From NCBI RefSeq assembly GCF_900155565.1, contig NZ_FUHM01000002.1, positions 62,001 through 126,000 of the forward strand: 64,000 bases of DNA, given 5' to 3'. This DNA comes from Anaerosalibacter sp. Marseille-P3206. Lineage in GTDB: Bacteria; Bacillota; Clostridia; Tissierellales; Sporanaerobacteraceae. Made by a program: the position numbers and the translations under genes. Below the pieces are notes generated by a model. It saw nothing but the letters and a program-made list of their open reading frames with translations. It was not told where the DNA came from and did no database searches. Positions 51,218 to 61,205 of the stretch are shown piece by piece (the stretch's first letter is position 1; every line of letters begins with the position of its first letter).

Positions 51218-52210
51218 TTGGCTGATATATTATCTCAAAGTGAAATTGATTCCCTACTTCAAGCATTAAGTTCAGGGGAAGTTGATGTACAAGAAATAAA
51301 AGAAGACGAAGGTTCAAAAAAAGTAAAAAAATATGATTTTAGAAATCCCCAAAAAATTGCCAAAGATCAATTGCGAACATTAGAAATTATACATGAGAAT
51401 TTCGCAAGACTTCTACAAACTTTTCTTTCTGGCTATTTGAGGGCTCCAGTACAAGCTTCGATTTTAACAGTAGATCAATATGCTTATAGTGAATTTAGCA
51501 ATGCTATTTCTAATCCAGCTTTTTTAAGTATAATTGATTTTGATCCACTAAATGGTCAGATACTTATAGATATTTCTACCAATATTGTATTTGCAACTAT
51601 TGATAGATTACTAGGTGGAGATGGAGAAGAAATTCCTGAAATGAGGGGATTTACTGAAATTGAAATAGCACTTCTTAAAAAGACTATGGTAAGAACTATG
51701 GATTTAGTAAAAGAAGCTTGGGAAAATGTAATTGAATTGAATCCAAAATTAGAAAAAATAGAAGTAAATTCTCAATTTGCACAAATTGTACCTCCAAATG
51801 AAACTATAGCATTAGTTACACTAAATATATCTATAGGTTCTGTAGAAGGAATGATGAATGTTTGTATACCATATTTGGTTTTAGAACCAATATTAGATAA
51901 ATTGAGTACTAAATATTGGTTTTCTAATACAAAAAAGACCATCACTAAGGATGAAATGAAGGCAATAAGGCAAAGAATGCTAGATACTAAAGTACCTATA
52001 AAAGCAGAATTGGGTTCAACAAATATTACAATTAGAGAATTACTCAATCTGCAGCCTGGAGATGTAATACGATTAGATGAACCAAATAGTTTAATCAATT
52101 TGAGAATTGGAAGTAAAGTTAAATTCTATGGAACACCTGGAGTTTCTAACAATAGAATGGCAGTAAAAATAGTAAAGGTAGTAAAGGATGGTGAGAACAA
52201 CAATGACTAG
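51218..52210 (+). CDS. fliM: Flagellar motor switch protein FliM
   Basis: C-ring protein that receives CheY-P. 330 residues. N-terminal CheY-binding peptide LSQSEIDSLLQAL, a CheC-like middle domain (about 45-230) with ARLLQTFLSGYLRAPV and GGDGEEI, and a C-terminal SpoA domain (about 245-325; LGSTNITIRELLNLQPGDVI). TTG start at 51218 after AGGGAGGT. It overlaps fliY by 8 bp. Confidence 0.97.
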   Translation: MADILSQSEIDSLLQALSSGEVDVQEIKEDEGSKKVKKYDFRNPQKIAKDQLRTLEIIHENFARLLQTFLSGYLRAPVQASILTVDQYAYSEFSNAISNPAFLSIIDFDPLNGQILIDISTNIVFATIDRLLGGDGEEIPEMRGFTEIEIALLKKTMVRTMDLVKEAWENVIELNPKLEKIEVNSQFAQIVPPNETIALVTLNISIGSVEGMMNVCIPYLVLEPILDKLSTKYWFSNTKKTITKDEMKAIRQRMLDTKVPIKAELGSTNITIRELLNLQPGDVIRLDEPNSLINLRIGSKVKFYGTPGVSNNRMAVKIVKVVKDGENNND

Positions 52211-53354
52211 TGATATGCTTTCTCAAGAAGAAATAGATGCTCTACTAAAAGGTGATAGTAATAAAAGTTCTGAAAGTGATTCTCTTGAGGAAATTAGTTT
52301 TGGAGATATAGAAAGAGATACTATTGGTGAAATAGGAAATATTAGTATGGGTACAGCAGCTACTACATTGTCTACTCTGCTAAATCAAAAGGTTATTATA
52401 ACAACACCAACAGTAGAAATAACTACTGTAAATAAACTTTCAGATGAATATCAAATTCCTTTTGTAGCAATTGATGTTTCCTATAAAGAGGGGCTAGAGG
52501 GTTCTAATATACTTATTTTAAAAGTTGATGATGTAAAAATAATAACTGATGTACTTATGGGAAAAGAAGAGATAGATTTAGAAAGAGAACTAACTGAGTT
52601 GGATTTAAGTGCTGTTAGTGAAGTGATGAATCAGATGATGGGCTCTGCAGCTACATCTCTCTCTGAAATATTTAATCAAAAAATTGATATTAAACCACCG
52701 AAATCTTATGAAATAACTTTTAGCGAAGGAAAAGAAAAAATAGAAATGTTAAAAGGCGAAAAACCAATAGTTAAGGTTTCCTTTAGTATGATAGTAGGTG
52801 ATTTAATAGATAGTCAAATCATGCAGCTGATACCTATTGATTTTGCTACAGATGTAGTTAAAAATCTTTTAGGTGGAAATGATGAAGTTGTTGAAAAAGA
52901 AATGCCATTAAAAGAAGAGCCTGTTGTAGAAGAGATGGCTTTTTATCAAGAAAAAGAACCAATTAAGGAGATTAAAACTACAAGTCCTAGACCTGAATAT
53001 GAAGGCTCACCATCTAGAGGTGCAATTGAAAAAGACATGAATACTGTTACTGTTAAAAAACCAGTATTTGAAACCTTTGACAAGGAGCCTAACGTTAGCT
53101 ATAATGAATCCATTGACTTAGTTGGTGAGATTCCTGTAGAAATAACTGCAGAATTAGGGAGGACTACTAAAAAAATTGGTGAAATATTAGAATATGGACC
53201 AGGCACAATTATTGAGCTGGAAAAGCTAGTAGGTGAACCATTGAATATTTATGCTAATGGAAAATTTATAGCAAAAGGTGAAGTAGTTGTAATTGATGAT
53301 AATTTTGGAATCAGAATTACTGATATAGTAAATCCTTATAGGAGTTTTAATTAA
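52203..53354 (+). CDS. fliY: Flagellar motor switch phosphatase FliY
   Basis: Gram-positive FliN-fusion protein that forms the C-ring base and dephosphorylates CheY-P. 383 residues: N-terminal CheY-binding LSQEEIDALLKG, two CheC-type phosphatase modules (about 30-215, GEIGNISMGTAATTLSTLL and VSEVMNQMMGSAATSLSEIF, the E-N/M helices), a charged linker (about 225-300) and a C-terminal FliN/SpoA domain (IPVEITAELGRTTKKIGEIL). ATG 52203 is used, after GGTGAGA. The following cheY is its substrate. Confidence 0.95.
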   Translation: MTSDMLSQEEIDALLKGDSNKSSESDSLEEISFGDIERDTIGEIGNISMGTAATTLSTLLNQKVIITTPTVEITTVNKLSDEYQIPFVAIDVSYKEGLEGSNILILKVDDVKIITDVLMGKEEIDLERELTELDLSAVSEVMNQMMGSAATSLSEIFNQKIDIKPPKSYEITFSEGKEKIEMLKGEKPIVKVSFSMIVGDLIDSQIMQLIPIDFATDVVKNLLGGNDEVVEKEMPLKEEPVVEEMAFYQEKEPIKEIKTTSPRPEYEGSPSRGAIEKDMNTVTVKKPVFETFDKEPNVSYNESIDLVGEIPVEITAELGRTTKKIGEILEYGPGTIIELEKLVGEPLNIYANGKFIAKGEVVVIDDNFGIRITDIVNPYRSFN

Positions 53355-53383
53355 TATTATTTTAATGTTAGGGGGATATGAAA

Positions 53384-53746
53384 ATGGCAAATAAAATATT
53401 AGTAGTAGATGATGCTTCTTTTATGAGAATGATGATTAAAGATATTTTAACTAAAAATGGTTTTGAAGTCGTAGGTGAAGCCGAAAATGGAGCAAAAGCT
53501 ATTGAAAAATATAAAGAATTACAACCTGATTTGGTTATAATGGATATAACAATGCCAGAAGTAGATGGTATACAAGCTGTTAAAGAAATTAAAAAAATTG
53601 CTCCTGAAGCAAAAGTTGTTATGTGTTCAGCAATGGGACAACAAGCTATGGTAATAGAAGCTATACAAGCTGGTGCTAAAGATTTTATTGTAAAACCATT
53701 TCAGGCAGATAGGGTATTAGAAGCAGTTAAGAAAGTATTAGGTTAA
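53384..53746 (+). CDS. cheY: Chemotaxis response regulator CheY
   Basis: Single receiver domain of 120 residues that, once phosphorylated by CheA, binds FliM/FliY and changes motor behaviour. Asp9/Asp10, phospho-acceptor Asp54 (VIMDITMP), the Ser of MCSAMG (Thr/Ser switch) and Lys of IVKPF are all in place. I chose ATG 53384 (MANKILVVDDASF), 8 bases after GGGGG, over ATG 53378, which is too close. Confidence 0.97.
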   Translation: MANKILVVDDASFMRMMIKDILTKNGFEVVGEAENGAKAIEKYKELQPDLVIMDITMPEVDGIQAVKEIKKIAPEAKVVMCSAMGQQAMVIEAIQAGAKDFIVKPFQADRVLEAVKKVLG

Positions 53747-53749
53747 TAT

Positions 53750-54271
53750 ATGAAAAAGTGTATCATTTTCACAATTTGTATTTTGTTGGTTATTCCGAGT
53801 TTTGGTACTTCCACATCTGGTTTAGAGAATGATGCTAGTTTACCTTTGATGGTTTTTAAATCAATAATGTATGTAGTGATTTTTATAATTGTTATTTTAT
53901 TTGCTATGTATGGAACAAAGTTCATAGCGAGAAGATCCCAATCGATGTTAAAGAGTAAGTATATTCATATAATTGACTCAGTAAATATTGGACAGAATAC
54001 AAAGATAATTATAGCTAAAATATCAAATTTCATTTATATATTATCTTTAAACAACAATCAGACTTATTTAATTGACAAAATGAGTATAGATACTTTTTTT
54101 GAAAACGTAAAACAAAATAATTTTGAAGAATATTTAAATGAATATATTGATGGTAACAAAGATTGGGAAAACAGTTCTTTAATAATTAAAGATAAAGTAA
54201 AAAAAGTTTTGGACAAGATTAATTTTACAAAAATAGGTAAGGAAGACGAAAAAAATGAAAAAGACAGTTAG
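53750..54271 (+). CDS. fliO: Flagellar biosynthetic protein FliO (FliZ)
   Basis: Assembly chaperone of the FliPQR export gate. 173 residues. Probable signal peptide (MKKCIIFTICILLVIPSFGT), an outside segment, a membrane helix about 40-62 (SIMYVVIFIIVILFAMYGTKFI), then a cytoplasmic FliO domain with HIIDSVNIGQNTKIIIAKI and TYLIDKMSI. No strong ribosome-binding site is seen before ATG 53750, 3 bp after cheY, suggesting coupling. It overlaps fliP by 17 bp. Confidence 0.87.
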   Translation: MKKCIIFTICILLVIPSFGTSTSGLENDASLPLMVFKSIMYVVIFIIVILFAMYGTKFIARRSQSMLKSKYIHIIDSVNIGQNTKIIIAKISNFIYILSLNNNQTYLIDKMSIDTFFENVKQNNFEEYLNEYIDGNKDWENSSLIIKDKVKKVLDKINFTKIGKEDEKNEKDS

Positions 54272-55010
54272 CATTATTGTCATCATGACAATTGTTTTAT
54301 TATTTTCTAGTTTAGTATATGCACAACCAAATAATTCCCTATTAAACAAGAGGATAAAATTAGAAGATGCAGAAACTCCACAAGATTTCGTATCTTCATT
54401 ACAGATACTATTCTTGTTTACAATACTAACACTTGCGCCATCAATACTTATAATGATGACTAGTTTTACAAGAATTATCATAGTATTATCCTTTATAAGA
54501 AATGCATTAGGATTACAACAGACACCACCTAATCAAGTTTTAATAGGTATTGCATTGTTTCTAACATTTTTCATAATGGCTCCGATTGGCAATCAAATTA
54601 ACACAGAAGCTATCCAACCTTATCTAAACGAGGAGATAGACCAGAAAATTGCAATAGACAGGGCTATGGAGCCTATTAGAGAATTTATGTTTAAGCAAAC
54701 TAGAAATAAAGATCTTTCATTGTTTATGAATGTGGCAAAAATTGATGAAGCTAATAATTTAAAAGATATACCAAATAGGGTTATTATTCCTGCTTTTATT
54801 ATAAGTGAATTAAAAACTGCATTTCAAATTGGTTTTGTAATTTACATACCCTTTTTGGTAATTGATATGGTAGTTTCAAGTACATTAATGTCTATGGGAA
54901 TGATGATGTTGCCGCCAGTTATAATTTCTTTACCTTTTAAAATACTTTTATTTGTTTTAGTTGATGGTTGGAATTTGATAGCTAAATCATTAATTCTCGG
55001 CTTTAAATAA
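54255..55010 (+). CDS. fliP: Flagellar export gate protein FliP
   Basis: Core of the export channel (FliP5-FliQ4-FliR1). 251 residues with a cleavable signal (MKKTVSIIVIMTIVLLFSSLVYAQ), as FliP usually has, and four membrane segments. MTSFTRIIIVLSFIRNALGLQQTPPNQVLIGIALFLTFFIM is diagnostic (core RNALGLQQTPPNQVLIG), as is GMMMLPPVIISLPFKILLFVLVDGWNL. The start lies inside the fliO end, preceded by AAGGAAGA. Confidence 0.97.
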   Translation: MKKTVSIIVIMTIVLLFSSLVYAQPNNSLLNKRIKLEDAETPQDFVSSLQILFLFTILTLAPSILIMMTSFTRIIIVLSFIRNALGLQQTPPNQVLIGIALFLTFFIMAPIGNQINTEAIQPYLNEEIDQKIAIDRAMEPIREFMFKQTRNKDLSLFMNVAKIDEANNLKDIPNRVIIPAFIISELKTAFQIGFVIYIPFLVIDMVVSSTLMSMGMMMLPPVIISLPFKILLFVLVDGWNLIAKSLILGFK

Positions 55011-55022
55011 TGAGGTGATATA

Positions 55023-55292
55023 ATGAATCAAGGAGATGTTCTTAAGTTAGCACAAGATGCAATAAGGACTATATTAGTTGTAGCAGCTCCAATGTTAGGA
55101 TTTAGCTTGGTTGTAGGTTTATTAGTTAGTATATTTCAAGCTGTAACACAGATCCAAGAAGCTACTTTAGCTTTTGTTCCTAAGATTGTAGCTGTTTTAT
55201 TATCTCTAATAATATTTGGTCCTTGGTTATTAAGAGCACTGACTGAATTTATTTCTGGAGTTTTTACAAACATTAATTTATATATTCAATAA
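55023..55292 (+). CDS. fliQ: Flagellar export gate protein FliQ
   Basis: Small gate subunit, 89 residues with two membrane helices. PMLGFSLVVGLLVSIFQAVTQIQEATLAFVPKI is the family signature (core GLLVSIFQAVTQIQEATLAF). TGAGGTGAT precedes the ATG. Between fliP (12 bp) and fliR (15 bp). Confidence 0.97.
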   Translation: MNQGDVLKLAQDAIRTILVVAAPMLGFSLVVGLLVSIFQAVTQIQEATLAFVPKIVAVLLSLIIFGPWLLRALTEFISGVFTNINLYIQ

Positions 55293-55307
55293 GATAGGTG
55301 TAGATAG

Positions 55308-56090
55308 ATGGATTTTATTATGGATGTTTTAACCAATAAGTATCAACTTTTTTTATTAATATTTGTAAGAGTATCTGGCATATTTATATTTTCACCAATA
55401 TTTAGTTCGCAAAATGTGCCAAATCCTTTAAAAATAGGTTTTTCTTTTTTTCTTTCTATTTTATTAACTACTACATTAAATGTTAATTATCTATCTAGTA
55501 TTGAAACAAACTATATCTTATTAATTATAAAAGAACTAATGGTAGGAATTATAATAGGGTATGTAAGTTATGCTTTTTTTAGCGCGTTTTATGTTCTAGG
55601 TCAAATAGTAGATATGGAAATAGGCTTTGGTATGGTAAATGTGATTGACCCTCAAAACAAAGTACAAGTACCAGTTATGGGAAATTTTTATTACATATTG
55701 GCCTTATTAGTTTTTTTGATGATTAATGGACATCATGTTGTAATAAAGGCCTTAATAGAAAGTTATGAATTTGTCCCAATAGGTAGTTTTTATTTTAGTG
55801 AGGGTATTACACACAAGCTTGTAGAAATATTGGCAAAGACATTTAGTTTAGGGTTTAGGATAAGTAGCCCTATTGTAGTTGTTATGTTATTAATTGACAT
55901 TCTACTTGGAGTTCTTTCTAGAACTATGCCGCAAATGAATGTATTTGTTGTAGGAATGCCTTTAAAAATAATTGTTGGATTATTGATTGTTGCTGTTTCC
56001 ATTCCAGTTTTTTATGCACTTACAGGCAAGGTATTTGATGAAATGATGGAGGATATTTACTATATTTTAAAGTCCTTCGTTAAAGGATGA
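55308..56090 (+). CDS. fliR: Flagellar export gate protein FliR
   Basis: Single-copy gate subunit, 260 residues, six or so membrane segments. RVSGIFIFSPIFSSQNVPNPLKIGFSFFLSILL, GQIVDMEIGFGMVNVIDPQNKVQVPVMG and RTMPQMNVFVVGMPLKIIVGL are typical blocks (cores FSPIFSSQNVPNPLKIGF and MPQMNVFVVGMPLKI). In-frame ATG 55320 is an alternative start. flhB begins 5 bp later. Confidence 0.95.
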   Translation: MDFIMDVLTNKYQLFLLIFVRVSGIFIFSPIFSSQNVPNPLKIGFSFFLSILLTTTLNVNYLSSIETNYILLIIKELMVGIIIGYVSYAFFSAFYVLGQIVDMEIGFGMVNVIDPQNKVQVPVMGNFYYILALLVFLMINGHHVVIKALIESYEFVPIGSFYFSEGITHKLVEILAKTFSLGFRISSPIVVVMLLIDILLGVLSRTMPQMNVFVVGMPLKIIVGLLIVAVSIPVFYALTGKVFDEMMEDIYYILKSFVKG

Positions 56091-56095
56091 TGTAA

Positions 56096-57184
56096 ATGAT
56101 AATAAAACTAAATTTGCAATTGTTTTCAGATGGTGAAAAGACTGAGAAAGCTACTCCTAAAAAACGTAAAGAAGCTAGAGAAGAAGGACAAGTATTACAA
56201 AGTAGAGAAATAGCTGCGTCTTTTATGCTTTTAGTTTCTTTTTTAACTTTAAGTGTTTTTGGGAATTATATGTTAAAGAATATAACTAATTTTATGAGGC
56301 AAACTTTTTCAATAATCAATGATTTAGATCCTTATTTTACTTTTGATAGCATTAGATTAAATTTTTTCACTGTTATTTCAGTTTTTTTAAGTATAATTGC
56401 TCCAGTTGCATTAGTTACTGTTATAGCTGGATTAGTTATTAACTATTTACAAATAGGTTTTTTATTTACAACGAAAACTTTAAAACCTAAATTAAGTAGA
56501 ATAAATCCAGTAGAAGGGTTCAAAAGGCTTTTTTCTAAAAGAGCTATAATGGAACTTATAAAGTCAATAATTAAGATTATTATAATTGGATATGTAGGTT
56601 ATTCTTATATCAAGAAGAGAGCTGGAATATTATTAAAATTGCCTAATATGGGTATAAATCAATTAATAAAAAACTTTTCTGAACTTTCATTCGGCTTTAG
56701 TATGAAAATTATAGGAGCTTTATTTTTTATATCAATTATAGATTATATCTATCAGTGGAGAGAGTATGAGAAAAATTTGATGATGACAAAGCAGGAATTA
56801 AAAGAAGAATACAAGCAAATGGAAGGAGATCCATTAGTTAAATCCAAGATAAGGGAAAAACAAAGAAAAATGGCTTTTAGCAGAATGATGCAAGAAGTGC
56901 CTAAAGCTGATGTTATTATTACAAATCCTACTCATATTGCTGTAGCCTTGAAATATGATAGGGAAAATTCATCAGCACCTTATCTAGTGGCAAAAGGTGT
57001 GGATTTAATTGCAGAAAACATCAAAAAAGTCGCAAGAGAAAATAAAATTCCTATTGTTGAAAATAAGCCTTTAGCTAGAGCTATTAATGAAGTTGTTGAA
57101 ATAGGTGAAGTTATTCCAGAGGAATTATACGAAGCGGTAGCAGAAGTTTTAGCATATGTTTATAGCTTAAAAGATGAAATTTAG
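56096..57184 (+). CDS. flhB: Flagellar export switch protein FlhB
   Basis: Export-gate protein that changes specificity from hook to filament after self-cleavage. 362 residues. N-terminal GEKTEKATPKKRKEAREEGQ, four membrane helices (about 30-210), a cytoplasmic linker, and the autocatalytic NPTH site at 277-280 (TNPTHIAVALKY). The C-terminal part ends in EELYEAVAEVLAYVYSL. Residues after NPTH closely resemble the separate 92-residue protein at 29102-29380. Confidence 0.97.
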   Translation: MIIKLNLQLFSDGEKTEKATPKKRKEAREEGQVLQSREIAASFMLLVSFLTLSVFGNYMLKNITNFMRQTFSIINDLDPYFTFDSIRLNFFTVISVFLSIIAPVALVTVIAGLVINYLQIGFLFTTKTLKPKLSRINPVEGFKRLFSKRAIMELIKSIIKIIIIGYVGYSYIKKRAGILLKLPNMGINQLIKNFSELSFGFSMKIIGALFFISIIDYIYQWREYEKNLMMTKQELKEEYKQMEGDPLVKSKIREKQRKMAFSRMMQEVPKADVIITNPTHIAVALKYDRENSSAPYLVAKGVDLIAENIKKVARENKIPIVENKPLARAINEVVEIGEVIPEELYEAVAEVLAYVYSLKDEI

Positions 57185-57197
57185 GGGGATATTTAGC

Positions 57198-59228
57198 ATG
57201 AAATTTGGCGATTTAATAGTAGCCATTGGTATTATTGCAATTATTATTATAATTATTATACCTATACCAAGTTGGACATTAGATATATTATTGAGTTTAA
57301 ATATTTCACTGTCATTGTTACTATTACTTATTTCAATGTATACAGAAGATGTTCTTCAGATATCAATTTTTCCATCATTACTTTTAATATCTACAGTCTA
57401 TAGATTGGCATTAAATATTTCAACAACAAGAAGTATTTTAAAAGATGGAGAAGCAGGTAAGGTTATTGAAACCTTTGGAGAATTTGTAATTCAAGGAGAT
57501 ATAGTAGTAGGATTTATCGTGTTTTTAATAATCATATTAGTTCAGTTTATTGTTATAACAAAGGGTGCGGAAAGGGTTGCAGAAGTTGCAGCAAGATTTA
57601 CCCTTGATGCTATGCCTGGAAAACAGATGGCTATTGATGCAGATTTGAATTCTGGTCTTATTAATGAAGAGGAAGCTAGAAAGAGAAGAAAAGAAGTTCA
57701 ACAATATTCAGATTTCTATGGTGCTATGGATGGGGCTACAAAGTTTGTCAAAGGAGATGCAATTGCTGGAATTATAATTACAATAATAAACGTTGTAGGT
57801 GGTCTTATTATTGGTATGGTTTCTAAGAACTTATCGTTTTTAGAATCCCTACAAAAGTACACTCTTTTAACAGTTGGTGATGGTCTTGTAAGCCAGATAC
57901 CGGCATTACTAATTTCTACTGCAACAGGATTAGTAGTAACGAGAGCTGCTTCAGAGTCTAATCTTGGAAGAGATTTGATAAATCAGCTATTTGGCAATAA
58001 CCCAATTTTAATGTTTATTATATCAGGAGTATTGGCATTATTGGGGATTTTTACTCCATTACCATTACCTCCTTATTTAGCTTTAGCGTTTATGTTTGGG
58101 TTTTTAGGATATTCAATGAAAAGACAAAAGAAACAAATTGTTGAAGAAGAGGAACCAGTACAAGCAACAGAAGCTGAAGAATTGAGAAAACCAGAGAATG
58201 TAATGTCATTACTTAAGGTAGATGACATAGAACTTGAATTTGGCTATGGGCTTATACCTTTGGCAGATGTTAGCCAAGGTGGAGATTTACTGGATAGAAT
58301 AGTGATGATAAGAAGGCAAATAGCAATGGAACTAGGATTAGTTGTACCTATAGTTAGACTTAGAGATAATATTCAACTAAATCCTAATGAATATGTCATA
58401 AAAATAAAGGGAGTTGAAGTTTCTAAAGGGGAAGTCTTTTTCGATCACTATTTAGCTATGAATCCAGGAACAGCTGAAGGAGATGTAGAAGGAATAGATA
58501 CTGTGGAACCTGCCTTTGGATTACCTGCTAAGTGGATTACAGAAAAGGAAAGAGAAAAAGCAGAAGTATTGGGCTATACAGTAGTAGACCCACCTTCAGT
58601 AATTGCTACTCATCTTACAGAAATAATTAAGGAAAGGGCTTATGAATTAATCGGTAGACAAGATGTTAAATTGTTAGTTGATAATGTTAGAGAAGAATAT
58701 CCTGCAGTTGTTGAAGAAGTTGTTCCTAAAGTATTATCATTAGGGGAGGTTCAAAAGGTTCTTTCTAATTTATTAAGAGAACAAATTAGTATTAGGGATA
58801 TGGTTACAATATTAGAAACATTAGCAGACTATGGTAATGTTACAAGGGATACAGATTTACTTACAGAATATGTACGCCAGAGATTATCTGGTTATATAAC
58901 TAATAAATACGTAGGGAATAATGAGTTAAATGTCGTTACTCTAGATAGTGAAGTTGAGGAATTGATTATGAATTCTATAAGCAAAACTGAAACAGGCTCA
59001 TATTTATCTCTAGAACCTAAAAATGCACAAAAGATACTTAGTAGTACTTTGAAAACCGTACAAGGATTAGCATCTATAGGTGAGCAGCCCATTGTACTTA
59101 CTGCTCCAATAGTAAGATTTTATTTTAAAAGATTAACTGAGCAGATAACGAGAGACTTAATCGTCCTATCATATAATGAAATTGAATCCTCTGTTGAAGT
59201 ACATTCTGTAGGGATGGTGAATATATAA
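57198..59228 (+). CDS. flhA: Flagellar export gate protein FlhA
   Basis: Nonameric export component, 676 residues. About eight membrane helices in the first ~320 residues, with the FHIPEP signature region RLALNISTTRSIL...GEFVIQGDIVVGFIVF and FTLDAMPGKQMAIDADLNSG (conserved charge loop), then a cytoplasmic domain (about 345-676) that binds FliJ and chaperones. ATG 57198 is used after AGGGGGAT; the frame is open from 57174 but that start overlaps flhB and has no site. Its stop overlaps flhF (ATAATG). Confidence 0.97.
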   Translation: MKFGDLIVAIGIIAIIIIIIIPIPSWTLDILLSLNISLSLLLLLISMYTEDVLQISIFPSLLLISTVYRLALNISTTRSILKDGEAGKVIETFGEFVIQGDIVVGFIVFLIIILVQFIVITKGAERVAEVAARFTLDAMPGKQMAIDADLNSGLINEEEARKRRKEVQQYSDFYGAMDGATKFVKGDAIAGIIITIINVVGGLIIGMVSKNLSFLESLQKYTLLTVGDGLVSQIPALLISTATGLVVTRAASESNLGRDLINQLFGNNPILMFIISGVLALLGIFTPLPLPPYLALAFMFGFLGYSMKRQKKQIVEEEEPVQATEAEELRKPENVMSLLKVDDIELEFGYGLIPLADVSQGGDLLDRIVMIRRQIAMELGLVVPIVRLRDNIQLNPNEYVIKIKGVEVSKGEVFFDHYLAMNPGTAEGDVEGIDTVEPAFGLPAKWITEKEREKAEVLGYTVVDPPSVIATHLTEIIKERAYELIGRQDVKLLVDNVREEYPAVVEEVVPKVLSLGEVQKVLSNLLREQISIRDMVTILETLADYGNVTRDTDLLTEYVRQRLSGYITNKYVGNNELNVVTLDSEVEELIMNSISKTETGSYLSLEPKNAQKILSSTLKTVQGLASIGEQPIVLTAPIVRFYFKRLTEQITRDLIVLSYNEIESSVEVHSVGMVNI

Positions 59229-60298
59229 TGAAAGTTAAGAAGTATGTAGGTGCAAATACTCAAGAAGCTATGAATAAATTAAAAAAAGAATTAGGTTCTG
59301 AAGCTATCATACTAAATACTAGAGTTATAAAGCAGAAAGGGTTCTTTAATTTTTTCAAAAAACCGTTAGTTGAAGTAACTGCAGCGATTGAGGATAAATA
59401 CTTAAAATCAACTGATGACAAGACGGCTAATATAGATGAAATAAATCATGAATTAAGAAAGTTAAGATCTTTAGTAGAAGAAGTAGCTGTAAATGTTAAT
59501 AGTGATGAACAGACTTTTAATAGTAACTTAGAAGTATATAGAGATAAATTAGTTAGCAATGGTGTAGATTACAACATTGCTACAAGTATATTAGATAATA
59601 TTAATGTACAAATAAATCTTAAAGATAAAACTAAAGAGGAAATTCAAAAGATTATTTGTTATAATATAAAGGAACACATTGGTAATGCAGAACCATTAGA
59701 CTTAACCGATGCACCTAAGATTATATTTTTTGTTGGACCTACTGGTGTTGGTAAGACAACGACTCTAGCAAAAATTGCAGCTCAATTAGTTATTAAAGAT
59801 AATTATAAAATAGGATTAATTACTGCAGATACTTATAGGATTGCTGCAGTTGAACAACTAAGGACGTATAGTGAAATTTTAAAGCTACCGTTGAAGATAA
59901 TATACAAACCTGACGAGATTTATAAAGCAATGGCAGAATTTAATGATAAAGATATAATATTAGTTGATACAGCAGGGAGAAGTCACAAAGATAAAACTCT
60001 TATTAACGAAACAAAAGTTTTAATGAACACAGTAAAAAACAAAGAAGTATATCTAGTATTAAGTGTAACAACTGACTTTTTAACAATGAGTTCTATTGTA
60101 GAACAGTATAATTTTATAGATGATCTTAAAGTTATTTTTACTAAACTAGATGAAGCAGAAACTTATGGAAATATTTTAAATACAATGTTTAAACATAGAT
60201 GTAAACTGTCTTATTTTACAATGGGACAAGATGTTCCAGATGATATAAAAATAGCAAATCCAGATGAAATTGTAAAACATTTGATGGGGGAGAACTAA
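59228..60298 (+). CDS. flhF: Flagellar biosynthesis GTPase FlhF
   Basis: SRP-type GTPase governing flagellar position and number. 356 residues: N-terminal B domain (about 1-75, MKVKKYVGANTQEAMNKLKKELGSEAIILNTR in part), then an NG domain with GPTGVGKT (170-177), DTYRIAAVEQLRTYSEIL, DTAGRSHKD and TKLDEAETYGNIL. Coupled to flhA by overlap and to flhG, its activating ATPase, by a 1-bp gap. Confidence 0.97.
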   Translation: MKVKKYVGANTQEAMNKLKKELGSEAIILNTRVIKQKGFFNFFKKPLVEVTAAIEDKYLKSTDDKTANIDEINHELRKLRSLVEEVAVNVNSDEQTFNSNLEVYRDKLVSNGVDYNIATSILDNINVQINLKDKTKEEIQKIICYNIKEHIGNAEPLDLTDAPKIIFFVGPTGVGKTTTLAKIAAQLVIKDNYKIGLITADTYRIAAVEQLRTYSEILKLPLKIIYKPDEIYKAMAEFNDKDIILVDTAGRSHKDKTLINETKVLMNTVKNKEVYLVLSVTTDFLTMSSIVEQYNFIDDLKVIFTKLDEAETYGNILNTMFKHRCKLSYFTMGQDVPDDIKIANPDEIVKHLMGEN

Positions 60299-60299
60299 C

Positions 60300-61205
60300 A
60301 TGGGAGACCAAGCTGAAAAACTTAGAAAGATAATGGAAAAAAACACTAATAACAACTCGTCAAATGATAGCGATAAGGAAAGAGCAAAGATAATATCAGT
60401 AACTAGTGGTAAAGGCGGCGTTGGAAAAACAAGCTTTATCATAAATTTAGCAATATCATTAAAACAATTAGGATATAAAGTAGTTATTATAGATGCAGAT
60501 ATAGGATTGGCTAATGTAGATATAATTTCTGGTGCCATATCTAAGTTCACTCTTGCAGATTTATTTTTAAGTGAAAAAGATATATTTGATATTATGACAG
60601 ATGGCCCAGAAGGTATAAAGATAATATCTGGTGGATCAGGACTAAGTGATTTTTCGTTAATAGATGATGCAAATTTAGATAAATTAATAGAGGAAATAGG
60701 GAAGTTAGAAAATTATTCGGATTTTATATTAATTGACACTGGAGCTGGAATTTCAAACAATGTGTTAAAATTTTTAGCAGTTTCAGATGAAGTTATATTA
60801 GTGGTTACACCTGATCCAACATCTTTAACTGATGGATATGTTTTAGTAAAAGCTCTTACATTAAGTAATTATAAAAACTCTATTAATATTGTTGTCAATA
60901 TGGTAGAAAATAAAAGGGAAGCAGAGGAAGTATTTATTAAATTAAATACAGTCTCCAATAAGTTTTTAAGAGTTAATTTAGAGTCTCTAGGGTATTTAAA
61001 TAAGAGCAATGTTGTTTCAAATGCTATAAGGAACCAAACGCCCTTTATTCTTAATAATCCTAATAGTTCAATAGCAAAAAAAATAAATATTATGGCATTA
61101 AGTTTTATTAATAAAGAAGAAAAGAATTTTAGAAAAAAAGAAAGTAATAGTTTTTCTCAAAGAATTAAAGAGTTTTTCTTAGGAAAGGGTGGTATGTTCA
61201 TATGA
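60300..61205 (+). CDS. flhG: MinD-like flagellar number regulator FlhG (YlxH)
   Basis: ParA/MinD-type ATPase that stimulates FlhF and helps set flagellar pattern. 301 residues. A short N-terminal activating peptide (MGDQAEKLRKIM), deviant Walker A TSGKGGVGKTS (34-45 region; Lys38 and Lys43), VVIIDADIGLANVDI, LIDTGAGIS and a C-terminal amphipathic membrane-targeting helix (about 280-300, FSQRIKEFFLGKG). Overlaps the PilZ gene by 4 bp (ATGA). Confidence 0.95.
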   Translation: MGDQAEKLRKIMEKNTNNNSSNDSDKERAKIISVTSGKGGVGKTSFIINLAISLKQLGYKVVIIDADIGLANVDIISGAISKFTLADLFLSEKDIFDIMTDGPEGIKIISGGSGLSDFSLIDDANLDKLIEEIGKLENYSDFILIDTGAGISNNVLKFLAVSDEVILVVTPDPTSLTDGYVLVKALTLSNYKNSINIVVNMVENKREAEEVFIKLNTVSNKFLRVNLESLGYLNKSNVVSNAIRNQTPFILNNPNSSIAKKINIMALSFINKEEKNFRKKESNSFSQRIKEFFLGKGGMFI